Below are positions 20,432 to 35,410 of a DNA stretch of 64,000 nt, piece by piece (position 1 is the first letter of the stretch; each line of letters begins with the position of its first letter). The notes under the pieces were generated by a model. That model made no database searches. It was given only the letters and a program-made list of their open reading frames with translations, and was not told the origin of the DNA. The DNA comes from Piromyces finnis (Eukaryota > Neocallimastigomycota > Neocallimastigomycetes > Neocallimastigales > Neocallimastigaceae), in assembly GCA_002104945.1 (NCBI GenBank), contig MCFH01000002.1:1765001-1829000 (forward strand), written 5' to 3'. The position numbers and the translations under genes are program-made.

Positions 20432-23400
20432 TTAATCACGACTTTTTTCCTTTAAACTTGCAATAAAAACCCAAACAGAAACAATATTATTTGGATAATT
20501 AGTACAGTATACTGCAAGAGCAAATTCAACACTATTTTCCAAGTTTTCATGAATACTTGTAGCATGTACCGCTTCAATGATAGGTCCAAAATCTGTTAAA
20601 GAAAGATTTATAGGTACTCCGGAAATATCATAAATTTTTTTAAGTCGAGTTAATTCTTCTCCTTCCATTGATTTAGCCCAACTCTTGGACATATCTTTAC
20701 CTTCCATTTTTCCTTCTTCTAATTTTCTTAATAAAGTATGTAATAAACGACTAACATGTCTATATAATTTTTATTTATTTATTTATTTATTTATTTTTGT
20801 ATATATCATAAAACATAATATTTTTTTTTATAATTAGTAGAAATAAAAAAATTTAAAAATTTATTCTCTATCTATATATAATAAAAATCTTTTTTTTTTA
20901 CCTATTCCAAATTGTTGCCCATCTTGTTCTCCATTTTTCAAAGTTCATCATAACTACTTGATGTATCGCTTTTTCTAATACATAAATATCGTAAGTTGAT
21001 TCTTTGTAATGAATAGTTTCAGGCTAATAATATATATATATAGATAATATATATTTATACATAAATTATTAAATATTTTATAATTTTTAGTAAAAAAAAA
21101 AAGGAATAATTATTTTAATATATTTATATATATATATATTTTTAAAAATTAAATAATTATATAATTTACTTGAATACTAGAAAGGTCTGGAGGTTTAGGG
21201 AATTTTTTATTAAAGAAGGGTCTCCAAAATTTGGTATTAAGAATATTCCATTCCATACGGGTAGGATCCGTTTGCTTATTCATATTAGACCAAATCTATT
21301 AACATTTAGATATTGATATATATAATAGAAAAAAAAATTAGATAAAACCATTAAAAATAACGAGTATAAATATATTTTAAGAGGTTTAAGTATAAATAAC
21401 AATATATATATATAAATATATTTTACATTTTCATTATTAAAGACACAACCAACTTCTTTTAATGGACAATGAGCATCCCATGTATGGAATGTTTCACCTG
21501 TGACAGCATTATAAAATTTCCAATCACATGGCATTCTTGCAGTTAATGTATCAGGTATATTAGTTTTTGGAAGAAATGACATGACGGAATTAATAGAAGA
21601 TAAAATACGACTAGAGGATGTATTAAGTTCTGGAAGAGAAGGCATACCACGATGTACTTTTCTTCTTGTCATTACATAAGCAGTATAACCTTCTGGAATA
21701 CCAACACCAACTACAATATAGGCATCTAATCCTAAAAATAGGAAATAACAACATAAAAGAATAGCATGTTCAAATTCATCTCCTGCTCCAATTTCCAATA
21801 ATTCCTATAAAAAATTATTAGGTACAAGTTATTCATTACTATTTATTCCTTGTTTCAAATAACGAATTTTACAATAAATTAAAAATAAGATACTGTACAT
21901 CACAAGTACAAAGTAATTGACAATTAGCCATTAATGTTGAATAATCATTTAAGTAGGGAATCATAGATACAAAACGATGTGCCTTTAATTCTGTATCAAA
22001 TTTTGGAGGTGGTTGTAATGGTCTAATGTATCGACATAAGAATACAGTACTACCATTCAAATTTAAAGTAGTGGACTATAATAATATTTTTTTTTATTAT
22101 ATATATAAAACAAAATATTAAATAATTAAAAATTAGAAAAATTATAAATCTAAAAAAAAAAACACTATAATTAAAATGATGCTTACAATACAATATCTAT
22201 TTGGAAAACCGGAATTAACCCATTTTTTAGAATATTTTAATAATCTTGAATCTTCTTCAGAAATAAACTACATTTATATATAATTTCCATTTTATTTTTT
22301 TTTTAAAAATATATGTATATATTGTATATTCATATCATTTATTAATTATTCAATTTCTATTCATTATTTATATAATATTTATATTTTTACCTTCATTCTT
22401 AATGGAGGTGGTTGAATAAGAAGTGGTTCTAAAGTAATAAAAATATGAATCATACAACCATTGATAGTACCCATTTTCTCAATATTTGTATAAGAATCAT
22501 TATCTACTTGTTCATAATCCAATAAACGATATGGTGTTTTTACTCTGAAATACCCTTCAACCTTTGATCTTTTATAGACATGAGCAAATGGAATAACAAC
22601 TGATCCTAACCAATTTCTTTCTTTTCTATGATGAACATTACGTTCTCTTTCTCTATCATCCTTTATTTATAGATAATGTATTTAATTATCATTAATTCTA
22701 TATTTAATATCTAATTAATTGTAAAATAGTTATATATATTATTTTCTTCTTTTTTTTTTTCTTTTTATACCTCAATTAAATCAACAATATATTCATCATA
22801 CAAATTTAAATAAATATTTTCCATTAAAATATCATTTTCTAATAAACTTGAAGGTTGATAATCATTATTTGGTGCATTAAATGGTAATTCAATTGTTTCT
22901 TTCCATGTTGGATTTGATCCTTCGAAAACAGATGTACGAGCTTTTTGTCTTTGAAAAGAGACTTCAACATAGGTATGTGGTGACTTTTTTTTTATTATTA
23001 TTTATCCATTTAACATAAAAATTTTTATATAAAAAAAAAAAAATAAAAATAATAAAAATTAAAGATTTATAAGAAAATGTATAAAATATTTATTTTATTT
23101 AGTTACACATTGTTTACCTTTATTTTTTTATCTTTTTCATAACTTTGTTTTCTAATAGGAATATTAAATCCTCTTATAATATGAGTAATTAAGGTACATT
23201 TTTCCGGTTGTAAAACAGCTAAATCATCTCTCTTAATTCTTACTGGATATAATGGACGACGTTGAGTGAAAAGCCATTTAAAAGATAATTTTTCTTTAAT
23301 TTCCTTATAAAGTGATTCTTCATGAACAAAATCACTTAACATTGGTGGTCGACTACATACTGCATTAAATAAAAGCTGATGGGTACGAATACGTTTAACA

Positions 23401-26400
23401 AAATTATTCATGGTAACATCACTTAAACTGTCAATACTATCAATATTTAAATTGTTTGTGTTATTTTTTGAATTAGATATCATTTGTTTCTGACGATCAA
23501 GTAACGTCTTTATGTTTTAAATATATATATATATATATATATATTATGTAGGAATATGAGATGAAATAGAATATATATATAAAAAATAAAAAATTTTAAA
23601 TAGAATTAAAATTTATTTCATTATTAATATTTTGAATATATATATCACCCCTTTAGAAATTTTCGATGGATAAAATTTCTATAATTTTTTTATCCAATAA
23701 TATATAAATAAGATAGGAATCTTTCTTTTGCAATTATTACCTTTGCTTTCTTATCAGAAACAAGAATCCATTTAATTTTTGAAATGTCATCATCCCAGAA
23801 TGGAATTGGCTCTTGCACAATAACTTGTCCAATGTTTCTTAAATGTAAAAGTTCTCTACGTTTAACTTGAACTTGAACATGTTGACCAACTCCAAGAGTT
23901 TTTTCAAATGTAATTTTTGGTATGTCTAAACGGAAGAAATCTTTATTACACCATGGTTCCATTAATTCATCTTTAATTGTTTCGTAAAGTTGCATCAATT
24001 TAACATTTCTTGGATCATTAGGATCAATATTAATAGTTGAAATCCATTTCTAATTAAATAATGATAATTAAAAAATATATATATATATATTTAAATATAT
24101 ATACTAGTTATTTTTTTTTATTGTTTTTTTTTATCATAGTAAGAATTATTATTATCATTTTTATATTTTTATATTCCAAAAGACTTACAATAAGTTGTTT
24201 TAAATTAACAATACCAATTGGACATGCTGTATTAGTTGGATCACTTGCCCTATCACCATATCCTAAACCAGTTAAATTATAGTTTTGTTTTGATTTTGTA
24301 ATCCTACATTAAAGGAAAAAAAAAAGATGAAATAAAATATTTTTTAAATATTTTAATAATAATTATTTAATTATTTAATTATTATTATTATTATTTGTTA
24401 TTAATATACTTAATTAATCAATTGTATTTATATAATTTTATCATATTATTTAATATCAGTTAATGTTAAATAATTACATGGATGATGTAGGACCTAAAGA
24501 TCTTCCTTCCTCATCAATACCCCATCCTACACATAAATGTAATGTACCTCTAATATTTCTATTTTCATATGATAATTGTTCTATATCTTCATTTAATGTA
24601 CTAATAATAGCTGGACTATCTTCATCTAATGTAGTGATTTGTGGAATATTGGATAATGCTTCTCCAGAAAACTCAACAATAGTTTTTTCTCTACTAATAG
24701 AACCAATATGAGATGAAGAATCAGGTATTCCCACAAATATATCAGCAATACATTTATCACCAACTACTCCCTTTATTATTTTATATTTTTTGTTTTTTTT
24801 AAAAAAGAAAATATATAATTAAAATGAAATTAAAAAAAAAAAATCAAAAGAATTAACAATTCAAGTAATTTTTTTTTTATTTTTTTTTATTTGTACTAAT
24901 AACTTACACATTCATACAGTTTCAATACAATACTATCTGGAATTTCAGTAATATGAATACCAATGACAATAGAATCTTTTTCTTGTTCTATAATTTTAGG
25001 TTCAAATATACCATATTCATTTTGAATATAGACTTGTTTCACTTCTGAAGTTTTAAATGGTACGGAAAATTTTGAATAATTTAATGGTCTTGGTGTAGTT
25101 TTAGTAACTTCTTTATAATTGTAAAAAAGTTTCATATAAAATTTTGTTGATTCACATTCTCTTCTTCTTAATTGTTCTCTCTTTATATCATTTTAAAATA
25201 AAATATACATGAATATACAATACCAAATAATTCGAAAAAAAAAATTAAAAATAAAAAATTATATTTATATTATTATTATACCTTTGGACATTCTAAAGTT
25301 GGTGTAATATCTTGATCTTTTAATAATTTTAAGTATATTTTAGGTGCACCTGGCTTTCTTCTTGAGACCTTTAATCTCTATTAGTTTTTAATAATTGATA
25401 AAAAAAATTTCAACATTAAAATATATAGGAAAAAAAAACCAAACTATTTAAAAATATATCTTTCTTACCTTTTGAATATTTGATTTTATCTTTTTTAAAT
25501 CTGAATCAGAAAGATTCTATTGTATATATAAATATATTTTTTATTAAATATTTATTATTTTTTCAAGAATTTTTTTTCTTTTATTTCTATAATTATTCAA
25601 TTTTTATTAAAAATAATGACCTTTTTCTTTGAGGTTTTAGAATCAAACGTAGAATTGGCCAAACTATAGATATCTTTAGAATGTTTAGAATTCTTTCTAC
25701 CATAAATGTCAATACTGGATGATCTTCTACTATTGAATGAAGATTGTCGACTTAATGATCTTGGTCCATAACTTACACTTAAACTTCTAGATCTTTTAGA
25801 AATGCTTCTATGTCTTCCTCTACTTTTACTTCTTCTTCTTGATCTCTTTTCATTAATTGATTCATCACCATTTCTCTCATTATTTTCTTCTTCTCCATTT
25901 TCATCATTATTAATATTAGATGTATTATCATTATTCTTCATATATTTATTGAAATGAAACCATTCCTGTTCTTCTACTAATTCTTTATTAATTTCATTTT
26001 TTATTTCACAAACATCCTTTAATAAATATTGTTAAAATAGATCAGTAAAAATATTTATTTTTTCGAAAAAAAAAACATAATATCTATTTTTCATTTTTAA
26101 ATAATATTAAATATAATTTAAAATTCAACCTCATCATAATTTGATTCATTAGTACTAATTTGTAAATGAACATTTGTACATATATATCCTTGACTATTTC
26201 TCATGTTTTTTATTCTATCCCACATTTGTAAAATTCTAAATTGAATGATTTGATCCATTTGACTTTCTGTATCCTTGATATTTTTTATATATATATACAA
26301 AAAAATAATTAGTTTCATCATCTTCATAAAATAAAAAAAAAAAAGATAATTATGATAATTATGTTTATTTATATACCCTTAGTAATTTGGTTTGACGTAA

Positions 26401-28902
26401 TTCATTTAATATATTAAATAATTTATCGACAGCTTCCTTATATAACATTTTTTCATCTTTTAAATATTTACTTTTTAACTTCTGTTGATAAAAAGAAGGG
26501 ACTACTTTTGCTTGATAAATTCCATCATCTTCTTCCTCTTTCTTTTTTTTTGCTTCTTTTATTCCTTCGTCATTTAATCCATCGGGAATTTTTTTGAATT
26601 CTTCATATATTTTTATTTTTTCCAATTCATATGTATTTCTTAACATCTTATTTTTATTTATTATAATTAATATGATAAAATCAAAATATTTTTTTCATTT
26701 ATTTTAAAATTAAATTAAATAATAATAAATAAAAAAAATATATTTTTAATTAAAATATTTAATCATTAGCATTTGTTATTATTATTATTATTTTTTTTTT
26801 TTTTAAAAAAAAAAAGAATTTTTAATTACTTCAACTTTTCTTATTAAATAGTCCGTAATGCCTTCTTTTTTACGTTCTTCAAATAATTTCATTAAAATTT
26901 CAATTTGTTTTGCTAATACCATTTCTGGTGCCATTAATCGATGATCAATAAAATCAACAGCAAAAAGCTGCATAACTAATAAATATGGTCTTCCATTTTC
27001 TATTTCTTGATATTTTGATAAAGGTCTTGGCCAATAAGTATCAAAAGTAAATCCTTTTTCTTTGGGAACTTCAGAATCTTGTTCAATCCATAATTGAGGA
27101 TGATGGCGTGATTTTTTAATTAATGGATTTGGTAAACTTCCTAGTCTTCCAAGAGAGTCAAACCAATCGAATCCTCTTCATTGTTATATTTATTTGATTT
27201 AATTAATATAAAATATTCACTAATACATATATAAATGAAAAAAAAATTTTTTTACATACAGATTTTCTTCTTCTTGATGAATACGTGCTTCCATTTTTCT
27301 TTTATTTGATGATGTTACATAGGGTAGGTCTGGAACATATAAACCTTCTAAAACTGGTCTTCTAAAATTCTATTAATTAAAAATGAACATTTATTAAAAA
27401 TATATTTTAATATTATATTATTAAAAGTATAATTATATTCTTTTTTTAAAAAAAAGGCTAACACATACATTTCCATTTCCATACCAAGTATTTGTATTTG
27501 AAATACTCCATGAACTAGGATCATATAAAAGTCGTTTTTCCTGTTCATATATTAGCATATATATTAGTATTTTATTTTTTATCCAATTTTAAAAGAATAA
27601 TAATTTTCATTAAAAAAAAAATAAAAAAAAAAAGAAGTATTTAATAAATACAGATTCTTTAATTCGTGGTAATAAATGATCCCATTTATGCATTTCAATA
27701 TCTTTTCCTGTGGATTGATTTGAGGAATTAATCAATTGAAAAATAGCTTTTAAAATTTAAATATTAAAAAAAAAAAAGAAAATAAATTTCTTTAATAAAA
27801 ATATATTATTATTGTGATTTATCTAGAAATAAATTAGTATTTACCCTTTTCTTCTGGTGATTCATATTCAACAGACTGTTCCTTTTTAATATCATCTTCT
27901 ATAGCTGATTTTAATACATCTTTTATATTTTGCATACCATGAACCTTATATCTCTTCTTTTCATTTTTTTCAGACTCACCAACACTACTTGAATTATTTT
28001 GTGATGAATTTGTATTTGACTTATTTAAATCGTGATTTCTTCTTAACTTATAACTTGTTTTATTAACTTCTTGACTATTTGATAGGGATTCTAATGGGGA
28101 TGAAGTTAATTCTTCACCTAAAATGTTTTTTGTAGAACTTTCACTCTCACCTTCTGTTGTTGATGTTGCATCTCTTCCTAATCTTTTACTGAATCCTCTA
28201 GATTGGTATTTTTGAAATCGTTTTTTTAATTGAGGGAAATTATTATCCTTTTATTTTAAAATTTTATAAATAAGAACAATTTTACGTTATCTTAATGTTT
28301 TTTGCAATGGTAAATATTACCTCTTATTAAAATATTTATATTAATTTTCATTTATAAATAATAATTAATTACTTTTTTAATTGATATTCCAGCTTCAGGA
28401 ACAAAACTAACAATTGAAGGTTTAGAATCTTGACTGCTAAAATTAGTTGGTGCGTCTGATGTTTTTCTACTAGAAATATTTAATGGCTATAATGATACCA
28501 ATTTAAATATAATTTAGCATTCTAACTACAAAAAACATTTAAATTTTAATACTCCATTATTTATTATCTTAATATATATGCATACTTGAGGCGCATATGA
28601 TGTTTGTTTTTTAATTCCTAATGGATCATTTTCATCAACTTCATTATTTTGTTTTAATATCGAATTCTTTTTCTCTCTAATTTCAGAAATTCTTTTCTTT
28701 GCTCTTTCTATTAAATCAATTCTCTCTTGTCTATTACATCATTAATAAAAAATTAAAATATATTATTATTAATTTCATATTTTTTATCAATATATTATGT
28801 TTTTTTTTTTTTAGTTAATGATTTAAAGGGTATATATTTATATAAAAGAATAAGAATATACTTTTTATTGTCAATTTTATTATCTTCTGAATTATTTTTC
28901 AT
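20432..28902 (-). CDS. CC2D2A: CC2D2A-like ciliary transition-zone protein
   Basis: A gene of about twenty exons, roughly 1.5 thousand residues by my reading. Worked-out early exons are 28902-28862, 28730-28586, 28486-28373 and 28247-27845, all in phase. The N-terminus is charged and low complexity. The middle has CC2D2A-type segments (LEGLYVPDLP near 27345; RPLYPVRIKRDD near 23240; ILIHI-like LITHIIRGFNIP near 23180). A C2 domain follows (23.2-22.4 kb), and the C-terminal part holds the inactive transglutaminase-like fold (GDEFEHAILLCCYFLFLG and VGVGIPEGYTAYVMTRRK, 21.8-21.65 kb) and VTGETFHTWDAHCPLKEVGC near 21500. Human CC2D2A is about 1,600 residues and works in the MKS/B9 complex at the base of cilia. 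Its presence implies a flagellated stage. The start is the first ATG of an N-terminal exon whose phase matches exon 2. Confidence 0.87.
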
Positions 28903-31487
28903 TTTTATAGTATAATATTACAAAAAAAAGGGGTTTATCTCTTTATTATATGATCATAATAAATAATTATTTAATTGCTTAGGTAATATAGTTTTTATAA
29001 AATGGAAATTAATAAAAATAAAAAGATAAAGAATAATTGACAAAAGAATTATAAATTTTAATTTTTTAAATCTTAGTTTTTAATTTAAAAGTAATTAATT
29101 TTGAAAGAACTTTAAAATTTAATATAATTTTAACTTAATATATAATCTGGTAATACAAGAATTATAATATATAATTAAAAAATAAAAAGTTTTTACCTTC
29201 CATAAAATAACATTTACTAATAAACCATAAATTATTAAATATAAGTAAAAAAAAAAAAAAATAAAATATAAAAGAAAGCAATTATATTCTTTTTAATTTT
29301 TATATATAAATTTCTTATTAAAAAAGAAAAAAGGTATTTCTTTATATGAAAATTTGCATATTTAATAATAATTTATATTAAAAATATTGAGATTAATTAA
29401 ATAATTGTTTATTTTTTTTTTTAGAAATTGTGATTAAAAAAATGATACTAATAAATAATTTTTAAAAAAATAATTAACACTTTTCTAACTATAAAATATA
29501 AGATTTAGTTTATTTTTAAGGTTTAATTAAACTTATTTTCTTAAAAAAAATATTTTATAATATTAAATAACACTAATTATATTTATAAAGTTAATAATAC
29601 TAATAAAATAATATTTTTTTGCTAATATAAATATATATTTTAATAAAAATTTTAATAGCAATTATGAAAAATATATTTTTAATAAGAAAAAGCTTTGTTT
29701 GAGCACTTTTTTTTTAAATTTTATTGTGGTTTATAAAAAAAAAAAAAAAGAAAAATACTGTAGTCTTTTTTTATAAATAGTAATTTTTTTCCTATACTAT
29801 ATAATGTTATATTATTAATACCCTTTTAAAATAGTTTAACAATAATTCTATTAATTTTATGATGAAATGAATCTTTAATATTAATATTTTCATTTATATT
29901 ATATACTATAGTATGTATAAAAGAACAATAAATATAACTATATTGTTTTATTTAAAAAAAAAAAAATTAAGATATAGTTTTCTTTTTTTTTTTGTTTTCT
30001 TTTTTTATTATAATTATTATTTATTTAATATTTACTTATTTAATTATATAATTTTTGTTTAGAAGTATGATACAAAATAATAAATTAAATTTGTGTATAC
30101 CATTTAATAATAAAATTTTAATTATAATAAACATTTGTTATATTATTTACACTAATTATTACTTTAACTGCTTATTGTGGTATAAATAATGTAATTAAAA
30201 AATTGACTTTTACATCTATTAAAACCACTATCCTACTTTTAGTGTATTGTTTTTATCAATAGATGCAAATTATTAATATTAGAATATCACAATTTCTTTA
30301 TCCATATTAGTAAATTAAATGGGTTTCTTTTTATTAGTATAAAGTTTATTATCTCCTTTTCCTAGTTATAAATTTTAATTATAATTTATAATAAAAAAAA
30401 AAAGTAAAAATTTTCATATATTAAAAATATTTTATTATCTAATTATATTTATAATTCTTATATCATCCTATAGATTTAAATTATTATTTAATTTTCAATT
30501 TTTTATTTTATTTTTTTTTTTTTTTTTTTTTATTTTTTATTTTCTATCATTGTATAATTATCCATTCTTTTTACTTGTTTTATAATTTATTTTAATCATA
30601 AATAAATTAAAAAAAAGAAAAAACATATATATATAAAATATAAAACTATTTATATTCATTGTAGTATTCTAAGTCTTTTAAATAAGATACTATGATAATA
30701 TACTTATTTATATGTTTTTAAAAATATAATTTAATTGAATAAAAAAAAAAATTGAATTTTGAATACTTGGGGAAAGAAAGCATTTAAAGAATAACTGTAA
30801 TATTAAAATTTATATTTTCATTATTTTTTAGTTTCTTTTTTTTTTTTTTTTTTACAAATATGAGTTACAAATATGAGTTAATAACAAATAATAAGCATGT
30901 TTCTTTTTATTCTCGATATTCAACATGGATAAACATTAAATAAGTAATAAAACAACGTTTATAAAATCAAAAAATATATATATACCGAAAAATAATAATT
31001 AAAGTGAAAAGTTATGAAAATATTATCACTTTCCTAATAAATAAAAAAAATTCTCGGAAATTCTTAACAGGAAACTTAAATAATCTAACGTTAATAACAA
31101 CAACAATAACAACAACAATAACAACAACAATAATAATAATACAAGACAGTTATTTAAGAAAAAAGTTATATATTCAAATCAAACTATTATAATATTTTTT
31201 AATTTTATACTAATTATAAATATAAAAATTAATTGTATTAGAATGATATAAAAATTATATAATTTCACATACATTCTATTTTAATTTTTCTTTTAAAAAT
31301 TTATCTGACCATAATCTATTTATTTATTTATATTCTTCTAATATTATATAGAAAATGAACAAAAATCATATATAAACAACAATACCGTTATCATATTATC
31401 ATAATAAATAGAAGAAAACTCTTTAAAATTTTAATATTATAAATTTAATAAATATATAAAATATTCAATAATTAAAATATTAATTCA
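28903..31487. other. Intergenic region between divergent genes
   Basis: About 2.6 kb of A/T-rich DNA between the start codons of the CC2D2A-like gene (-) and the Sec7-like gene (+), so both promoters must lie here. Long T runs at 30510-30530 and 30837-30854, and an AAC-rich tract near 31090-31140. No coding frame supported. Confidence 0.7.
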
Positions 31488-34400
31488 ATGGATGATAAAC
31501 GTCAAGACTATCACTCAAAAAAAAATCATAATTACTCACCATATCAACAAAAATCATATGAAGAATCATCTCACAATGAAAAATCTTCAAGTAAAACATT
31601 CCAATATGAAAGGGATTCACTACCAATAAATGAACAAAAAATAGCAAAATTAAATAAAATGTTTAATGATGCAATCGCAGATTTTACAACGCCTTCAGAT
31701 TTAGAAGATTACAATATGACAGGAAGTTCATCACAAACAAGGAATTATAGAGATAAAAAACTTAGCTCTGATTATACAACAAATCCATACAGAAAACATT
31801 ATCAGCCAGTTGATGTATCCTATAATAAATACTTATATAATAGTTCACATGAAAGAAGACCATCTCAACCTGAATTTAGTGAATTTTCACATAATACAAT
31901 AGAAAGAAGTTCTTCTGAACAATTAAGTCCTAAATTGTATGCATTACAACAGCAAAGACGTTATGAGCGAATGAAACAACAAAATGATTTTTTATCTCGC
32001 TCTAAATATTCTTCTGGTCATAAATATAGTCATAGTCAAACATCAGGTAAATTTTTTTAAAAATTATATAAATAAATTTAATAAATTTTATTCCAAAGTA
32101 TTTATATATATTTATTTTTTGCGAATAATTTAAAAATTATTATCAAATATATAATTATCTATCAATATAAAAAAATAAATAATCATAATTATATTTAAAA
32201 ATAAAATATCGATAAAACACAAACATAAAACATGAATTTTAAATAATACAAGATAATGATAAATACTACCAAGATACCATAAATGACAATGATAAAGTAT
32301 ATGAAGAAATAAGAAAAAATAGTAAATCTTCTTTATATTCATCATCATTAGATAACGAACAACTATCTCAATCAAGTAGTCATGACTATAATACCATTGA
32401 AAACAGAGAACGTAGAACATCAACAAGATCTTTAAATTCAGATGTATTAAGATATGGCAATGATTATCATAGTAGTTATTCAAAATCATCATTAACAAGA
32501 CCTACAAAAATTCGTTCAAGAAAAGTATCAAATGCTTCAGAAAAAGATTACTCAGAGAATTCAATTTCAAAGTCTCTTTCTTTCAAAAATGTACCACAAC
32601 CATTAACAGAATTGGAAAAACATTCAATTCAGAGACAATCTTCATCAAAATTACATCTCTACGAAAACAGTTCATTAGTTCCTCCAGCAAAATCAAATTA
32701 TAGAGAAAGTTCACCAATACGAAGTCAAAGTAATTCACCAACAATAAATCGAAAAGAAAGAAAAAATGAACCTAGTCCTAAAATTAGCTCATATACACCC
32801 GCAACAAAAGATGGTACTTTATCATATGGAAGATCAGATATACCTGATAGAAGTATATTACGACAACAGCAGCAGCAACAACAACAACAACGAATAGCAA
32901 GATCATTATCACCATCTACAAAAAGAACGAATTATAACCCCACTCATAATTATTCACCTTCACTACAACCTTCCCATACAGCAGAAAGCAGTAATAATAA
33001 TAGTAATAGTAATTTAAATCATAGCAATAATAATGGTAGTGGATCATTACTATTTGGAGATGCAGAAATTAAGAAAACGTCTAATTTCACTTTAACAGGA
33101 CTAAATAACAAAATATCACACAGTCCATCAAACCATCATTCTTATCATCGTAAATACTCTTCTCCAAAGGAAGCATACTCAAAAATAAATACAACACCTC
33201 ATATTCCAGAAAAGTCAATTAAGCATTCTCCTTTTGCATCAGCATCCTCTTTAAAACAAGTTCCACTAAGAAAGAATAGTTTAGATGAAAATAAACACAG
33301 AGATAGAATTGGTAAATCTTCACAAAGTTCAAATTTTGGAAGAAATGCTCTTACTGATGATAATTTAGATATTAAAACTACTGATTTGATATCAGATTTA
33401 CTTAGTGTATTAGATGTTAATAGAGGAAGAACAAAGGAAAGAGATAAACATAATGAAAAAACGCATAATAATGATCATGAAAAGAAACCAAGAAAAGAGC
33501 ATATGTCTTCAGCAGATCGTATAGCTCAATTATTTAGCAATGTTCCAGAATCGTATAAACAAGTATCAGCAGATACAGAAAGTAATAATTTGAATGAAAC
33601 AGAAGTGGCACTTCCTTCAACTAATCAAATACAGTTTCCAATGCCACCAATTAAAAAATCCAATAAGATTGAATATGAACCAAGAAAATTTCTCTACAAA
33701 GGTCGTGTTTGGCAAGTTATTAATAGTTCTCAAGCCAAGGATAGATGTCTTTTCCTTTTCAATGATATTTTAATTATTACAAAACCCATAAAAAATCCTG
33801 GAGATAATACATTTAAATATCAAACAAAATCGGTATTAGAATGTAAAAGATTAAAAAGTACACTAAGAGAAGAAAGAATGTCTCTTTATGAATACTCAAG
33901 GTACTTTAGCCATCCAGCAATTATCCAAGCTATCCATCGATTTGCCACTAATCATATCAAAGCTTTAAGAGAAATTATTGAACAAAATCTGTTACCATGT
34001 ACACCAGATTCCATTTCCTATTTCTTACATTGTGCACCCAATTTAAGTAAACGTCAAATTGGTTGTTTCTTAGGACTTTTAGAACATACCGATATTTTGG
34101 AATCCTATTTAACAGATTTTCCTTTCCGTCTTTTATCTATTGATGAATCATTCAGACTTTTATTACAATCAATAACCCTTCCACAAGATGCATTAGCTCT
34201 TGATCATTTATTAGAAGTCTTTTCTAAAAAATGGTATGAAGAAAATAGAAAACATATTAACATTAATCTTGCCACAACCCTTAGAATTGTTTATTCCATA
34301 CTAGAGTTAAATGCTAGTATTCATGATCAACCTATTCATTCTGAAAATACCTCACCTGTAAAAGATACCCATATCATCACATTAAATAAATTTATTTCAA

Positions 34401-35410
34401 ATTTTACAAATGTTGATGGTACCTGTAGTGCACCACCAGAATTTTTAACTCATATATATAAAAATATAGAAAAAGAGCAGTTAGAAACTTCTACTGATAT
34501 TAGAGAAGAAAGAAAAACATTTACTCTTTCTTATTATAACCATAGAAATCCTTCAGTTAAGCATATGAGTTATGGAAGTAAAAATGCGCAACAACTCACT
34601 ACCCTTTTCCCTTCTAGACTTTCTCAAAGAGAGACATCAGATTATATTACTATTACTATTCCAGAACCTGACCCAAATATTCAAATTCAAATATTTGGTC
34701 AAGATTTGCGTATTGAACCGTCTGTTCTTCATTTCAGAAATAGTAATAAAGCTCAATTTAGAGTAAGAGCTTCAAAATCTCAAGGAAGAAAGCTTGTTAT
34801 GTTTTATAAATTAGGATCTAATGCTACTAAATATTATTCATTAGAACCTAAATGTATAGTTATTGAACCTGCCTTTTTAAGATATTCCTTTGGTATGGAA
34901 TATTTTGAACCATTCCCTGATAACAGTAGTGTATCTTCTCGTTCATCACAAAGACGAAGTCGTAGAAAACGTTATTTATTTGCTGTTAAAGAGAAAAACT
35001 CAAAGGAGGAATGGCTTAAGAATTTAGAGCCAGTTACTATACCGAAGGAAAAATTTAGCATGAGTAATTATCCTAAGAAAAAGCGTAGAAGACGTCGTAG
35101 TAGTGTTTGTTCTTCTATAGTTGAACCATCCATACTAGAAGAAACCAACGAAAGTTTTTCCGATTTAGGAAGTATATCAGGAGAATTATACAATTCGGAT
35201 GATGAATGTGAGCTTGTAGTAGATATGGCAAATGATGCAACATCGTTTATCCTAAAAGAAAAGGTTCTTCCTACGGATGGACCTTTCCTATCCGAAGAGG
35301 AATTAATTAATTTAGTTAAAAATAATGGAAAGTTATCATTAATAGTAGGATGGATAGGTGAATTAATCTCAGGGCATCGAACTTTAAGTATTAAGAAAGA
35401 TGATGAGTAA
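31488..35410 (+). CDS. Sec7-domain Arf-GEF-like protein with flanking PH domains
   Basis: Two exons, 31488-32046 and 32253-35410, splice in phase to 1,238 residues. The first 650 residues are Ser/Asn/Gln-rich and probably disordered, with a short CAG/CAA-encoded Gln run near 32866. A PH-like domain starts near residue 660 (KDRCLFLFNDILIITKP). It is followed by a Sec7 domain, about residues 728-880, recognisable from FPFRLLSIDESFRLLL, DHLLEVFSKKWYEEN and ILELNASIHD. A beta-rich segment and basic tail follow (about 970-1238), possibly a second, split PH domain with a run of basic residues (KKKRRRRR). Sec7 domains exchange GDP on Arf GTPases. The key glutamate of the usual LPGEAQ motif is Asp here (LPQDAL, about residue 832), so activity may be low or lost. 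Family assignment is from motifs; the subfamily is unknown. Confidence 0.8.

Noticed and set aside
32130-32498. 122-codon minus-strand frame
   Set aside because: Antisense to exon 2 of the Sec7-like gene; amino-acid composition is that of reversed AT-rich coding DNA.
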